64,000 nucleotides of DNA from Pseudonocardia autotrophica (GCF_003945385.1 NZ_AP018920.1:1612001-1676000); one strand, 5' to 3'; numbered from the stretch's first letter, positions 41,022 through 52,856 are shown. Notes: generated by a model not told the origin, from the sequence alone. Numbers and translations are program-made.

Positions 41022-41980
41022 TCATCGCCGGTCGGACCGGTCGTCGGCGGGAGCCGTCGGCGGCTGCTCGCGGTCGACGGGTGGCGGATCGCGCGGGGCG
41101 ACGAGGCGGTGACTCGCCGCGAGCCGACGCAGCACGACGATCGTGAGCGCCGTCAGGATCACGTAGATGGCGGAGACGGCCCAGACACCGAGGTGCAGGC
41201 CCGCGGCCGGGCTGACGGCATCCTCGGTCCGCAGCAGGCCGTATACGATCCACGGCTGGCGCCCGACATCGGTGGTGACCCAGCCGGCCTCCATCGCGAC
41301 CACCGTGGCCACCCCGACAGGCCCGTTGCCCGCAGGAACCACCGGGTGTCGGGGATTCGCCGACGCCGCCACCAGGCCCAACCCAGCCACGCCGCGAGTG
41401 CGAGCAACGCGAACCCGATGCCGACCATGACGTTGTATGACAGGTGCACGACGTTGCCCGCCGGGCGGTCCTCCTCCGGGAACTCTTCCAGGCCGAGCAC
41501 GACGCCGTTCGGGTCGTGGTGCACGAGCAGGGACAGGCCGTAGGGGATCTCCGGGGCGTAGTGCAGCTCGTCGTCGCGATAGGTCCCACCCAGCGAGAGC
41601 GGTGCACCTGCCTGGGTGCGGAACTGACCCTCCATGGCGGCGAGCTTCGCAGGCTGGTTGTCCGCAACGGTGACCATGAACGCCGCCAGCTACATGTGCA
41701 CGAACTGCGGCCAGGTCGACGGCCCGAACATCGCCGCCCACGGATCGGCGTCGACCACGAGGCCCTGTGCGTCGATCCGGAACCCGGTGGGGTTGTCCAT
41801 CCACGCGTTAGCCGTGATGACGAAGAACGCCCCGGCTGCGCCTGTGACGATCATCGGGAGGGCGCTGATCATGTGCGCCCTCGGCGACAGCCGGTTCCAG
41901 CCGAACAGGTAGACCTCGACGAAGCGGGCAGGCAGCAGGTTTGCGTTCGCGGCGGCCAGCACGTCACCGAGTTCGGGCAA
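41022..41980 (-). pseudogene. cydA: Cytochrome bd oxidase subunit I (cydA), multiply broken
   Basis: Pieces in order: VYLFGWNRLSPRAHMISALP and AFFVITANAWMDNPTGF, GPSTWPQFVHM then an in-frame TAG, LAAFMVT joined directly to VADNQPAKLAAMEGQF (about 50 residues deleted), ALAAWLGWAWWRRRRIPDTRWFL, a frameshift, then VAMEAGWVTTDVGRQPWIVYGLLRT. The first ~100 residues are missing. Final TGA overlaps the original cydB ATG. With cydB it was a cydAB operon encoding a high-affinity quinol oxidase. Confidence 0.88.
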
Positions 41981-42082
41981 CGGGTGAATCTCCTGTCGGG
42001 CGGCCCGGACGATCCGGGCGTGGAGTTGCGTCCTCGTGCAGGCGGCAGCTGCCCGGATCCCTGGAGAATGGATCAGTGTGCC

Positions 42083-43027
42083 CTAGCGGGCGCCGGCCAG
42101 AAGGTGGTGGAGCAACAGGACCTGACCCACGGCCAACGGAAGGCTGTGGGCGCTCGGTCCCACCCGCCCTAGACCGTCCGGGACGTCGGAGCTCGGGTCG
42201 ACGACCGCAGCCCAGAGCATGGCGAGTGCAGCGGCACCGTCCTCCGGCGAGCCGTACCCGTGGACGTGCAGGCTGTCGACCGGGCGACCGTCGGTGTCCC
42301 TCGCGAGCCGCAGGTGCACCAGACCGGTCGTGCGGGAGTCCAGGATCTCGGCCAAGTCAGGCTGCGGGATGGTCGATCGCAGCAGTAGCTCCGCGGACAG
42401 GGGGGTGCCCGGCGGGTCCGCCCGTCCGTCCACGTGGGCGAACCGGACGACGAGGTCGGCATGAGCCCGCTGCGGGCGGATGTACCTCTCGGAGTCGGCC
42501 TCGCGTGCGGCCAGCTCGGTGACCACCTGCTCGGCGTTGTAACCGCGGCTAGCGGTGTCCCGCCGCACCTTCCAGGACCTGCGAACCTCCTCCTCCGGAT
42601 CGAGGTAGACGGTCACGTCGAAGCATGCCCGGGCGAGCTTGGTATGCAGTGGAAGCAGACCGTCGACGATCACGAACTCGCGCGGCTCGATGAGCTCGGG
42701 ACGAACCAGGTGGCCGGTGGCGTGGTCGTAGACCGGTTTCAGGACGGGCTGCCCGGACGCGAGCAGTTGGAGGTGCTGCTCCATGATGTCGATGTAGTTG
42801 GCCTTGGGGAGCAATGGCGTGATCGACAGTTGGTGCCGCTCCGCACGATCGTAACGGTGATAGTCGTCGGTGGACACAAGTGCGCACCGGTTCGTGCCCA
42901 ACGCCTCTGCCAGCCCGGCGGCGAACGTCGTCTTGCCCGCCGCACTGTCGCCGGCGATGGCCAGCATCATCGGCCGAACAGTGCTGGGGTCTCGAGCCCG
43001 CTGGATGCGGAGCGCCTTCTCAGCCAC
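42083..43027 (-). CDS. prk: Phosphoribulokinase/uridine kinase family, copy 1
   Basis: 314 residues. P-loop AIAGDSAAGKTTFAAGL, STDDYHRYDRAERHQL, VYDHATGHLVRPELI and VDGLLPLHTKL match PRK. PRK makes ribulose-1,5-bisphosphate from ribulose-5-phosphate. It differs strongly from the proteobacterial-type PRK at 54071; a C-terminal part (VHLRLARDTDGRPVDSLHVHG) is extra. GTG overlaps the tkt stop by 8 bp. Last gene of rpe-tkt-prk. Confidence 0.85.
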   Translation of the reverse strand: MAEKALRIQRARDPSTVRPMMLAIAGDSAAGKTTFAAGLAEALGTNRCALVSTDDYHRYDRAERHQLSITPLLPKANYIDIMEQHLQLLASGQPVLKPVYDHATGHLVRPELIEPREFVIVDGLLPLHTKLARACFDVTVYLDPEEEVRRSWKVRRDTASRGYNAEQVVTELAAREADSERYIRPQRAHADLVVRFAHVDGRADPPGTPLSAELLLRSTIPQPDLAEILDSRTTGLVHLRLARDTDGRPVDSLHVHGYGSPEDGAAALAMLWAAVVDPSSDVPDGLGRVGPSAHSLPLAVGQVLLLHHLLAGAR

Positions 43028-45104
43028 CTTCGAGCGCCTCGGCCTCCACCGGTGTCCTGCCGACGGCAACGAATGCCGCCCGAACGACGGCGACGACCGA
43101 GAGCCCCATGTGTACGGCCACCTCCTGTCCGGGTCCGCTCTCTCCGAACCGTTCGATGCCGATCACGGGGTCGCCCGGTCGCGCGATCGCGCGCCAACCT
43201 ACACCGACTCCGGCCTCGATCCATACGACCGGAACGTCCGGCAGCAGGTTCTGCCCGGCGCGCAGCGCCGCATCGAGACGATCGCGCCACATGACCGACA
43301 CCACCATCGCCTCGATGTCACGGGCGGCGAGCAGTTCGGCCGCCTTCACCGCGAGCGTGACCTCAGAGCCACTCGCGGCGAGGACGACGTCGACCCTTCC
43401 CGGATTGCGCACGATCCGTGATCCGTGGTCGCGGACCTCCGCCAGCCCGGCCGGACCGATGACCGGAAGATCCTGACGACTGAGAACGAGCGCAGTCGGT
43501 CCGTCCAGGTTGTTCGCCGCCAGCTCCCAGGCCAGCGCAGTCTCTGCGGCGTCGGCGGGCCGCAGCACCGTGAGCCCGGGGATCAGGCGCAGTGCCTCGA
43601 TGTGCTCCACGGGCTGGTGGGTCGGCCCGTCCTCGCCGACGTGCACCGAGTCGTGGGTGAAGACGTACACCACGGGCAGCCGCATGAGGGCGGACAGCCG
43701 TAAGGCCGGCCGCAGATAGTCGGTGAAGACGAGAAAGGTACTGCCGAACGGGCGAAGCCCACCGTGCAGCGCGATTCCGTTGAGCGCTGCGGCCATCGCG
43801 TGCTCGCGGATGCCGAAATGGATCGTGCGTCCGGTGAACTCTCCCCGTGCGACGTCACCGCCGTCGATCGCGGTGTTGGTCGAGGAGGCGAGATCTGCCG
43901 AACCTCCCACGAGCGCGGGGTACCGAGCCGCCAACGCTCGCAGGGCGGCTCCGGAGGCCTTGCGGGTGGCGACCGTCGCGCCGGGCTGGGCGCCATCGGC
44001 GAGGTCGGACAGGACGGAGAGGTCCGGGGCGGCCGGGGTCCGGTCGAGCGGGAAGTCGGCGGCGGATTGCGGATTGGCGGCGCTCCACTCGGCGTGATCC
44101 CGCAGCCACTCGGCCCGGCAAGTGGCCCAGCGGGTGCGCTTCTCCACCATGGCCAACCGCACGGCCCCGGGCACGTGGAACGGTGCGGAAGGCCAGCCGA
44201 ATCGGCTACGCATGGCGGCGATGGTCTCGTGGCCGAGCGGGCTGCCGTGCGCCTTCGAGGTCCCCTCGACCCCGGGCGCGCCGAAGCCGATCGTGGTGCG
44301 CACCGTGATGAACGTGGGGCGGTCGTCGCCGGCCCGCGCCTCGCTGAACGCGCGGTCGAGTGCCTTGAGGTCGTTGCCGTCGTCGACCCACAGCGTGCGC
44401 CATCCGTAGGCAGCGAACCGGCTGGCGTGGTCGTCTCCGCAGCTGCGGTGAGCGGGTCCGTCGATGGTGACGTCGTTGTCGTCGAAGATGACGGTGAGCT
44501 TGCCGAGCGCGAGCCGTCCCGCGAGCGACGCCGCCTCGTGGCTGATGCCTTCCATGAGGCAGCCGTCGCCGACCAGCGCCCACGTCCGGTGGTCGACCAC
44601 CACGTGCTCGGCGGTGTTGAGGCGCGCGGCGAGCATCCGCTCGGCGAGCGCCATCCCCACGGCGTTGGCCAGGCCCTGGCCGAGCGGTCCCGTGGTGGTC
44701 TCGACCCCGGGGGTGTGGCCGTGCTCGGGATGACCGGGCGTGCGCGAGCCCAGCTTGCGGAATCGCTTGAGTTCCCCGACGGGCAGGTCGTAGCCGAATA
44801 CGTGCAGCAGCGCGTAGAGCAGCATCGACCCGTGGCCAGCGGAGAGGACGAACCGGTCGCGGTCTGGCCAGTCGGGGGCGGCGGGATCGTGCCGGAGGTG
44901 GCGGGACCACAGGACCCATGCCGCCGGCGCGGCGCCCAAGGGGAGGCCGGGGTGTCCACTGTTGGCCGCCTGGACGGCGTCGGCGGCCAGGAACCGCAGG
45001 GCGTTGACGGCGAGCACGTCCAGGTCGCCCGACGGTCCGGTCGCGGGGCTCGCCTCGACCTGCTCAGCCGGTCCGGCCTGAGCGAGCCGGTCGGTCGAGC
45101 TCAT
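43020..45104 (-). CDS. tkt: Transketolase
   Basis: 694 residues. LRFLAADAVQAANSGHPG, thiamine-diphosphate motif VGDGCLMEGISHEAASLAG...DDNDVTIDG, HGSPLG, FGIREHAMAAALNGIALHGG and THDSVHVGEDGPTHQPVEH are present. Moves two-carbon units in the regeneration of ribulose phosphate. ATGA overlap with rpe. Confidence 0.96.
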   Translation of the reverse strand: MSSTDRLAQAGPAEQVEASPATGPSGDLDVLAVNALRFLAADAVQAANSGHPGLPLGAAPAAWVLWSRHLRHDPAAPDWPDRDRFVLSAGHGSMLLYALLHVFGYDLPVGELKRFRKLGSRTPGHPEHGHTPGVETTTGPLGQGLANAVGMALAERMLAARLNTAEHVVVDHRTWALVGDGCLMEGISHEAASLAGRLALGKLTVIFDDNDVTIDGPAHRSCGDDHASRFAAYGWRTLWVDDGNDLKALDRAFSEARAGDDRPTFITVRTTIGFGAPGVEGTSKAHGSPLGHETIAAMRSRFGWPSAPFHVPGAVRLAMVEKRTRWATCRAEWLRDHAEWSAANPQSAADFPLDRTPAAPDLSVLSDLADGAQPGATVATRKASGAALRALAARYPALVGGSADLASSTNTAIDGGDVARGEFTGRTIHFGIREHAMAAALNGIALHGGLRPFGSTFLVFTDYLRPALRLSALMRLPVVYVFTHDSVHVGEDGPTHQPVEHIEALRLIPGLTVLRPADAAETALAWELAANNLDGPTALVLSRQDLPVIGPAGLAEVRDHGSRIVRNPGRVDVVLAASGSEVTLAVKAAELLAARDIEAMVVSVMWRDRLDAALRAGQNLLPDVPVVWIEAGVGVGWRAIARPGDPVIGIERFGESGPGQEVAVHMGLSVVAVVRAAFVAVGRTPVEAEALEGG

Positions 45105-45790
45105 GCGCCGACCGCCGACCCGGCTGCGGCGGCGCGCAGCGCCGAGGTTCGCTCGGCCATCGTGCCCGGGCCGGTGAAGAGACTGGAACCGGCGCAGAAG
45201 ACGTTCGCCCCCGCGGTGGCGGCACCGCCGATCGTGCCCGCCCCGATGCCGCCGTCCACCTCGAGCTCGATGTCCAACCCGCGACGCTCGATCTCGGCGC
45301 GCGCGCGCGCGATCTTCGGTTCCATCGAGGCGATGTAGGCCTGACCGCCGAAGCCCGGGTTCACCGTCATGATGAGCAGGAGATCAACCATTTCCAGCAC
45401 ATCCTCGACCGCTGCCAGGGGCGTGGCGGGGTTGAGGGCGACACCGGCCCTCGCACCGAGCTCCCTGACCGCCCCTAGGGTGCGGTGCAGGTGACCGGTC
45501 GACTCGGCGTGGACAATGACGATGCCGCAGCCAGCCTCGACCCACCGTGGCAGCATCGGGTCGGGATTGTCGACCATGAGGTGCGCCTCGAATCCCATTT
45601 GGACGTGTCCGCGACATGCCGCGATGACGTCGGGGCCGAAAGTGATGTTCGGGACGAATCGGCCGTCCATCACATCCCATTGGATCCGGTCGACGCCCGC
45701 CTTCTCGATCTCCTTGACCTGACCGCCGAGATCCGCGAAGTCCGCGGGGAGGACCGACGCCACCAGCGTCGGAACAGTCGTGCTCGCCAT
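45101..45790 (-). CDS. rpe: Ribulose-phosphate 3-epimerase
   Basis: 229 residues from the ATG at 45790 behind AGGAGG. VASVLPADFADLGGQV, WDVMDGRFVPNITFGPDV, FEAHLMVDNP, MTVNPGFGGQAYI and VDGGIGAGTIG mark the TIM barrel with metal-binding Asp and His. Interconverts xylulose- and ribulose-5-phosphate. First gene of rpe-tkt-prk, divergent from the response regulator. Confidence 0.96.
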   Translation of the reverse strand: MASTTVPTLVASVLPADFADLGGQVKEIEKAGVDRIQWDVMDGRFVPNITFGPDVIAACRGHVQMGFEAHLMVDNPDPMLPRWVEAGCGIVIVHAESTGHLHRTLGAVRELGARAGVALNPATPLAAVEDVLEMVDLLLIMTVNPGFGGQAYIASMEPKIARARAEIERRGLDIELEVDGGIGAGTIGGAATAGANVFCAGSSLFTGPGTMAERTSALRAAAAGSAVGA

Positions 45791-45924
45791 CAAATGAACC
45801 TCCTCCGATGTTGCTGCGACGCTACGGACGCCGGCACAGGCGCTCGTCCCCGATGCGGGGGTGGGTCCGGGGGAGGCGTGGTGTCGCGATCCGGCGAGTG
45901 GCGCGAGCGACTACGATCTGAGAA

Positions 45925-46593
45925 ATGACCACGCCGCGCACCCCGCCCGTTCGGGTCGTGCTGGTGGACGACCATGAGATGGTGATCGCCGGGCTTAAGG
46001 CGATGCTCGCGCCGTTTCGCGACCGGGTGCGGGTAGTGGGGCAGGCGGTCGGGCCCGGCGCCGCCCAGGCCGTGGTCGAGGGCATCCAGCCCGACGTGGT
46101 GCTGTGCGATGTGCGGATGCAGGGCACGAGCGGGCTGGATCTGTGCCGTGCGATGGTGGAACGCGACCCCGGCCGCAAGGTCGTGCTGCTGTCGGTCTAC
46201 GAGGACGAGCAGTACCTGTTCCAGGCCTTGCGGGCCGGTGCGGCGGGCTACCTGCTCAAGCGGATCGGCAGTGAGGACCTGGTTCGCCAGATCGAGCTCG
46301 CCCACTCCGGCCAGACGGTGATCGATGCCGGGATGGCGGCGCGGGCGGCGGACACCGCCGCTCGCATGCAGCGCGACGAGTTCTGGCCAGGTGCGCGGCA
46401 GGGGCTGACGCAGCGGGAGAGCGAGATCCTGTCGTGCATGGTGGGGGGTCTGTCCAATCGGGCGATCGCGGTCCGGCTCGTGATCAGTGACGAGACGGTC
46501 AAGAGTCACCTCCGATCGATCTACCGGAAGCTCGCGGTCGCGGACCGGACGAACGCGGTCGCGACCGCATTGCGGGAGGGAATCTTCCTGTGA
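45925..46593 (+). CDS. NarL/LuxR-type response regulator
   Basis: 222 residues. Receiver with VLVDDHEMVIAGL, phospho-acceptor Asp62 in VVLCDVRMQ, and YLLKRIGSEDL; C-terminal LuxR HTH (LTQRESEILSCMVGGLSNRAIAVRLVISDETVKSHLRSIYRKL). Its stop overlaps the kinase ATG/GTG, forming one operon. Placement amid Calvin-cycle genes suggests control of carbon fixation or of energy supply (inference). Confidence 0.92.
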   Translation: MTTPRTPPVRVVLVDDHEMVIAGLKAMLAPFRDRVRVVGQAVGPGAAQAVVEGIQPDVVLCDVRMQGTSGLDLCRAMVERDPGRKVVLLSVYEDEQYLFQALRAGAAGYLLKRIGSEDLVRQIELAHSGQTVIDAGMAARAADTAARMQRDEFWPGARQGLTQRESEILSCMVGGLSNRAIAVRLVISDETVKSHLRSIYRKLAVADRTNAVATALREGIFL

Positions 46594-47846
46594 CCCGCCG
46601 CGGGGACCGAACGGCCGGCCCGACCTCTGTAGGGCCGGGCGCCGTCCGCGGGCTCGTCGACGCCGGAGGGGAGGTCGCGTTGCTGCTCGAGATCATTCGC
46701 CTCACCGCCAACGGCCCGGCGGTCGAGCCGCTCGCTGCGGCAGTCGCACGCATGATCACGGAAGCGACCGCCACCGACGTGTGCTTCGTGCACATTCTCG
46801 ACGACACGGAACGGACCTTGATCCTGGCCGGGGCAACCTCGCCCTTCGACGACCACGTCGGACAGGTGCAGCTGCCACTGGGCATGGGGGTGTCCGGGTG
46901 GGTGGCGAGCCATCGGACCCCGGTCGTGATCACCGAGGACAAGGAGTCCGACCCGCGGTACCTGCCACTGCCGGCCCTGCGCGGGACGGAGTTCATCTCG
47001 ATGGCTTCGATCCCGATGGAGAGCGACCGGGGCGGGCTGGTCGGCGTGCTGAACGTGCACACGGTCGAACGGCGTGAGTTCTCCCCTCGCGACCTGGAGC
47101 TGCTGCACGTCATCGGACGCCTCGTCGCGGGCGCCCTGGACCAGGCGCGGCAGCACCGCCGCCTCGCGATGCGGGAGCGCGCGCACGAACGTTTCGTCGA
47201 GCAGGTCATCGCGAACCAGGAGGCGGAGCGCCGGCGGATGGCGGGGGACATCCACGACGGCATCTCGCAGCGCCTGATCAGTCTCTCCTACCACCTCGAC
47301 GCCGCCACGCATGCCGTCGACGACGATGCGGTCGAGGTCGCCGTACAGCTCGCTCATGCACGTGACCTGCTTGGCTTGGCTTTGGACGAAGCTCGCGTCG
47401 CCATCGGTGGCCTGCGGCCGCCCATCCTCGACGACCTCGGACTCGCCGGCGGTCTCGCCAGCCTGGCCCGCTCGACACCTCAACTACCGGTCGACATCGC
47501 TGTCGACGATGAGCGACTGCCCGAGCATGTCGAACTCGCCCTGTACCGGATCGCCCAGGAAGGTCTGCAGAACATCGTCAAACACGCAGCAGCGGCGCTC
47601 GCCACGTTGCGCTTCCGCGTGCACCATGGTGTCGCTCGGCTGGACGTGAGTGATGACGGCGTGGGCTTCGACGTGACCCGGACGCAACAGTTCGGTGCTA
47701 CTGCAACCCCCAGCGGTTATGGGCTGGCGTCGATGACCGAGCGGGCCGAACTGGTCGGTGGCCGGCTGCGCATCCGGTCGCGTCGCGGGGTCGGGACGAC
47801 CGTCACCGTAACGGTACCGCTCGGCCACCAGCGCGAGCGGTGCTGA
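46590..47846 (+). CDS. GAF-domain sensor histidine kinase
   Basis: 418 residues, no membrane segment. GAF domain (about 30-180: VCFVHILDDTERTLILAGATS, MGVSGWVASHRTPVVI, GGLVGVLNVHT), HisKA_3 dimerisation helix ERRRMAGDIHDGISQRLISL with the phospho-His, and an HATPase with LYRIAQEGLQNIVKHA and SGYGLASMTERAELVGG. A cytosolic GAF kinase of this kind may sense redox or oxygen (DevS-like); no heme ligand is evident. GTG start. Confidence 0.9.
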   Translation: MTRRGDRTAGPTSVGPGAVRGLVDAGGEVALLLEIIRLTANGPAVEPLAAAVARMITEATATDVCFVHILDDTERTLILAGATSPFDDHVGQVQLPLGMGVSGWVASHRTPVVITEDKESDPRYLPLPALRGTEFISMASIPMESDRGGLVGVLNVHTVERREFSPRDLELLHVIGRLVAGALDQARQHRRLAMRERAHERFVEQVIANQEAERRRMAGDIHDGISQRLISLSYHLDAATHAVDDDAVEVAVQLAHARDLLGLALDEARVAIGGLRPPILDDLGLAGGLASLARSTPQLPVDIAVDDERLPEHVELALYRIAQEGLQNIVKHAAAALATLRFRVHHGVARLDVSDDGVGFDVTRTQQFGATATPSGYGLASMTERAELVGGRLRIRSRRGVGTTVTVTVPLGHQRERC

Positions 47847-47892
47847 AGGACGGCGCGAGGACCCGCGAACCTCTCGCGGGTCCGCACGACCG

Positions 47893-48894
47893 TCAGGAGG
47901 CCGGCTGAAGCTGAGAGCGCAGCCGGACGGCTGCCGCGTTCGCTGCGACCCGATCGGCCAGCGCCGCCTGCCCCGCGGCGACGAGGTCCGCGTCGCCGTG
48001 CCAGGCCGCGAGCGCCGGGTCCACCAGTGCCCGGCCGAACGAGAAGCTCAGTGGCCATGAGGTCCGGTGATGCTGCATCGCCTCGAGATTGGCGGTCGCC
48101 CGCTCCGGCGGCTGACCCCCCGAGAGGAAGGCGACGCCTGCCAGCTGGTCGGGCCATGCGCGCAGCACCGCGACCGTCGCAGCGGCGACCTCCTCGGGTG
48201 TGGACGTCTCGGGGTTGCCGCTGCCCTCGATGACCATGTTCGGTTTGAGGACGATGCCGGCCAGGTCGACGTTGAGCAGTGCGAGCTCCTCCCGGACCGC
48301 GGCGTGCACCGCGGTCGTGACCTCAGCACACCGGTCGAGGCCATGGTCGCCGTCCATGAGCACCTCGGGCTCGACGATCGGCACGATGCCGGCTTCCTGG
48401 CAGGCCGCGGCGTAGCGGGCGAGCGCATGGGCGTTGGCACGGATCGCGCCCGGGCTCGGGAGCTGCGGCGTGATGGTGTAGACCGCCCGCCACTTCGCGA
48501 ATGCGGCTCCCAGGTCGGCGTAACCGCTCAGCCGCGCGGGGAGCCCGTCGAGGCCCTCGGTGATCGTCTCGCCGGGCAGGCCCGGACAGGGCCTGGCCCC
48601 GGTGTCCACCTTGATACCGGGCAGGATGCCCAGTGCGAGGACGGCCCGGGCGAACGGCGTGCCGTCGGCGAAGGTCTGGTTCAGCGTCTCATCGCAGAAG
48701 ATGATGCCGGAGGCGCCGTCGGCCAGCCCGGGGGTCGCCGCCAGCAGCTCGCGGTAGACCTGACGGTTCTCCGCAGTGCCGGGTACGCCGGCCTTGTCCA
48801 GTCGGGAGTTCATCGTGCCGATGCTCTCGTCCGCGGCGAGGATCCCCTTGCCGGGCGCCACCAGCTTCTCGGCGATCTGACTGCACGGGTTCAT
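47893..48894 (-). CDS. fba: Class I fructose-bisphosphate aldolase
   Basis: 333 residues. KGILAADESIGTMNSRL, Lys95 in GIKVDTG, Lys134 in AFAKWRAV, Glu175 and Glu177 in VEPEV, and the Schiff-base Lys217 in GIVLKPNMVIEG are all intact. It condenses dihydroxyacetone phosphate with glyceraldehyde-3-phosphate or erythrose-4-phosphate. Divergent from cbbL across a short promoter region. Reference for the two pseudoenzymes in this window. GGAGG precedes the ATG. Confidence 0.95.
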   Translation of the reverse strand: MNPCSQIAEKLVAPGKGILAADESIGTMNSRLDKAGVPGTAENRQVYRELLAATPGLADGASGIIFCDETLNQTFADGTPFARAVLALGILPGIKVDTGARPCPGLPGETITEGLDGLPARLSGYADLGAAFAKWRAVYTITPQLPSPGAIRANAHALARYAAACQEAGIVPIVEPEVLMDGDHGLDRCAEVTTAVHAAVREELALLNVDLAGIVLKPNMVIEGSGNPETSTPEEVAAATVAVLRAWPDQLAGVAFLSGGQPPERATANLEAMQHHRTSWPLSFSFGRALVDPALAAWHGDADLVAAGQAALADRVAANAAAVRLRSQLQPAS

Positions 48895-48913
48895 GTTCGG
48901 TCCTCCACACCTG

Positions 48914-50489
<1,576 letters not shown>

Positions 50490-50499
50490 GAGACCATCG

Positions 50500-50925
50500 A
50501 TGCGCATCACGCAGGGCACGTTCGCCTACCTGCCCGACTTCACCGACGCCGAGATCACCCAGCAGGTCGAGTACTGCCTGCAGAACGGCTGGCCACTGTC
50601 GGTGGAGTTCACCGACGACCCGCACCCCCGCAACACCTACTGGGAGATGTGGGGCCTGCCGATGTTCGACCTCAAGGACCCGGCCGGGGTGCTGCTGGAG
50701 CTCAACGCCTGCCGCACCGCCAACCCGAACGTCTACGTCCGCCTCAACGCCTACGACGCGAGCCTCGGCCGGCAGACCACCGCGCTGTCGTTCATTGTGC
50801 AGCGTCCGAAGAACGAGCCGGGCTTCCAGCTCGTTCGCCAGGAGGCGGCTGACCGCCAGGTCCGCTACACGACGCAGGCCTACGCCACCAACCGTCCCGT
50901 CGGGGACCGATACGGCCAGGACTGA
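50500..50925 (+). CDS. cbbS: RuBisCO small subunit
   Basis: 141 residues, ATG after [38 protein letters not shown] and [12 protein letters not shown] are the small-subunit signature; the extended C-terminus ([17 protein letters not shown]) is the red-type hairpin that forms the central barrel of L8S8. 11 bp after cbbL. Confidence 0.95.
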   Translation: MRITQGTFAYLPDFTDAEITQQVEYCLQNGWPLSVEFTDDPHPRNTYWEMWGLPMFDLKDPAGVLLELNACRTANPNVYVRLNAYDASLGRQTTALSFIVQRPKNEPGFQLVRQEAADRQVRYTTQAYATNRPVGDRYGQD

Positions 50926-50928
50926 TCC

Positions 50929-51948
50929 ATGACGACCGGACACACCGAACACGACCGTCGGTCCTTCGCCTTCACGCCGCGTCCGGGGTCCGGTCCGCAG
51001 CTCGAACCGGACCCGTCCGACGAGGCGACCGTCGAGTACCTTCCTGCCGACGCCGTGGTCGACCTGTCCACGGCGCGGCAGGAAGCCGGCATCGACGACG
51101 TGCTCTCCACGCTCGACACCGAACTGGTCGGCCTCGCACCGGTGAAGACCCGCATCGCCGAGATCGCCGCGCTGCTGCTAGTCGACCGGATGCGGGCCCG
51201 CTTCGGCATCACTGCCCAGCAGCCGACCCTGCACATGTCCTTCACCGGCAACCCGGGGACCGGCAAGACGACCGTCGCCCTGCGAATGGCCGGCCTGCTG
51301 CACCGGCTCGGCTACCTGCGCCGGGGACACCTGGTTGGCGTCACCCGCGACGACCTGGTGGGTGAGTACGTAGGGCATACCGCACCGAAGACCAGGGACG
51401 TGATCAAACGCGCCATGGGCGGGGTGCTGTTCATCGACGAGGCCTACTACCTGTACAAGGTGGAGAACGACCGGGACTACGGCTCGGAGTCGATCGAGAT
51501 CCTGCTGCAGGTCATGGAGAACAACCGCGACGACCTCGTGGTCATCCTGGCCGGGTACGCCGACAAGATGGACACCTTCTTCGCGGCCAACCCCGGGATG
51601 CAGAGCCGGATCGCCCACCACATCACCTTCCCCGACTACACGGTCGTCGAGTTGGAGCAGATCGCCGACCTGATGACCGAGGATCTGGGCTACCAATTCT
51701 CCACGGACGCCCGCGAGGCCTTGCACGACTACCTCGAGCGACGGGTCGGGCAGCCGTGGTTCGCCAACGCCCGCAGCGTGCGCAACGCCGTCGAGCGGGC
51801 ACGGCTGCGCCAGGCGAAACGGCTGCTCGAGGCGGAGGACCCCAGGGTTGATCTGAAGACACTGATGACGATCGAGCCGGCCGACATCCTGTCGAGCCGG
51901 GTCTTCAGCGAGGAAGCCGGCGCCGGGAAGACGGTCCGATCGGCCTGA
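50929..51948 (+). CDS. cbbX: CbbX, AAA+ RuBisCO activase
   Basis: 339 residues. Walker [19 protein letters not shown], pore-loop-like [27 protein letters not shown], Walker [14 protein letters not shown], sensor [12 protein letters not shown], arginine fingers in [17 protein letters not shown]. CbbX pulls on the red-type large-subunit tail to release inhibitory sugar phosphates. A ~55-residue acidic N-terminal extension is unusual. Four bp after cbbS. Confidence 0.95.
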   Translation: MTTGHTEHDRRSFAFTPRPGSGPQLEPDPSDEATVEYLPADAVVDLSTARQEAGIDDVLSTLDTELVGLAPVKTRIAEIAALLLVDRMRARFGITAQQPTLHMSFTGNPGTGKTTVALRMAGLLHRLGYLRRGHLVGVTRDDLVGEYVGHTAPKTRDVIKRAMGGVLFIDEAYYLYKVENDRDYGSESIEILLQVMENNRDDLVVILAGYADKMDTFFAANPGMQSRIAHHITFPDYTVVELEQIADLMTEDLGYQFSTDAREALHDYLERRVGQPWFANARSVRNAVERARLRQAKRLLEAEDPRVDLKTLMTIEPADILSSRVFSEEAGAGKTVRSA

Positions 51949-51974
51949 CAATCTGACACGAGGGGACGTCGACG

Positions 51975-52856
51975 ATGACCACCAACGCGAGGCTCCGCGC
52001 GCTCGTCGAGCTGGCCGAGGCCGGGTCGGTGCGCGCTGCGGCCAGAAAGCTTGTGGTGACCGAATCGTCGGTCTCCTCGTCGGTCACCGCACTCAGCGCC
52101 GAGCTCGGCGTCCCGCTCGTCGAGCGGCACGGGCGCAGCGTCCGCCTCACCCCGGCCGGTGCGCGATATGTCGACTACGCGCGTCGCATCCTCAACCTGC
52201 ACGCCGAAGGCGTGCTCGCAGCTCGCGGCGAGGCGGACCCTGAGCACGGCTCGGTCCGCCTCGCCGCCGTCACGACTGCTGGTGAGCTCCTCATCCCCGC
52301 GATGCTGGCTTCGTTCCGTGCCAAGCATCCGGGGGTCGTCCTACGCCTGGAGGTGGCCCCCCGCGGTCGCGTGTGGCCGCTACTCGCCGAGCATGCGACC
52401 GACCTGGTGGTCGCCGGTCGTCCTCCCGACTCGTTGCGAGATACCTGCGTCCACGCGGTCAGCCCGAACACGCTGGTCGTGGTGGGGCCGCGCGACGCAC
52501 GATCCGGTTTCGACCCCGCCGAGCACACCTGGCTCATGCGTGAGCCCGAATCAGGCATCCGTGCGACCTGCGAACTCATGCTGCTGCGCCAGGACATCGC
52601 GCCGCCGCTGATGACGCTCGGTTCACACGGAGCCGTGGTTGCGGCGGCGGTCGCAGGGCTGGGCATCACACTCGTCTCCCGGCAGGCGGTTCGCCACCAA
52701 CTGGAGTCGGGAGTGCTCGTCGAACTGCCGGTGCCGGGCACCCCCCTGGACCGCCCGTGGAATGTGGTCAGCCAACCCGATATCACTGCATCTACTCGGC
52801 TCCTGATCGAGCATGTGTTGGCCGACCGCCAACTTGGATGGCGAGCGATCGACTGA
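51975..52856 (+). CDS. cbbR: LysR-type regulator, probable CbbR
   Basis: 293 residues. N-terminal HTH (LRALVELAEAGSVRAAARKLVVTESSVSSSVTALSAELGV), then a periplasmic-binding-like effector domain (SVRLAAVTTAGELLIPAMLASFRAKHPGV, LATIDLVVAG-like AEHATDLVVAGRPP). It is in tandem behind cbbLSX rather than divergent from it as in proteobacteria. Position suggests control of the cbb genes; the effector is unknown. GAGGGGAC lies before the ATG. Confidence 0.8.
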   Translation: MTTNARLRALVELAEAGSVRAAARKLVVTESSVSSSVTALSAELGVPLVERHGRSVRLTPAGARYVDYARRILNLHAEGVLAARGEADPEHGSVRLAAVTTAGELLIPAMLASFRAKHPGVVLRLEVAPRGRVWPLLAEHATDLVVAGRPPDSLRDTCVHAVSPNTLVVVGPRDARSGFDPAEHTWLMREPESGIRATCELMLLRQDIAPPLMTLGSHGAVVAAAVAGLGITLVSRQAVRHQLESGVLVELPVPGTPLDRPWNVVSQPDITASTRLLIEHVLADRQLGWRAID

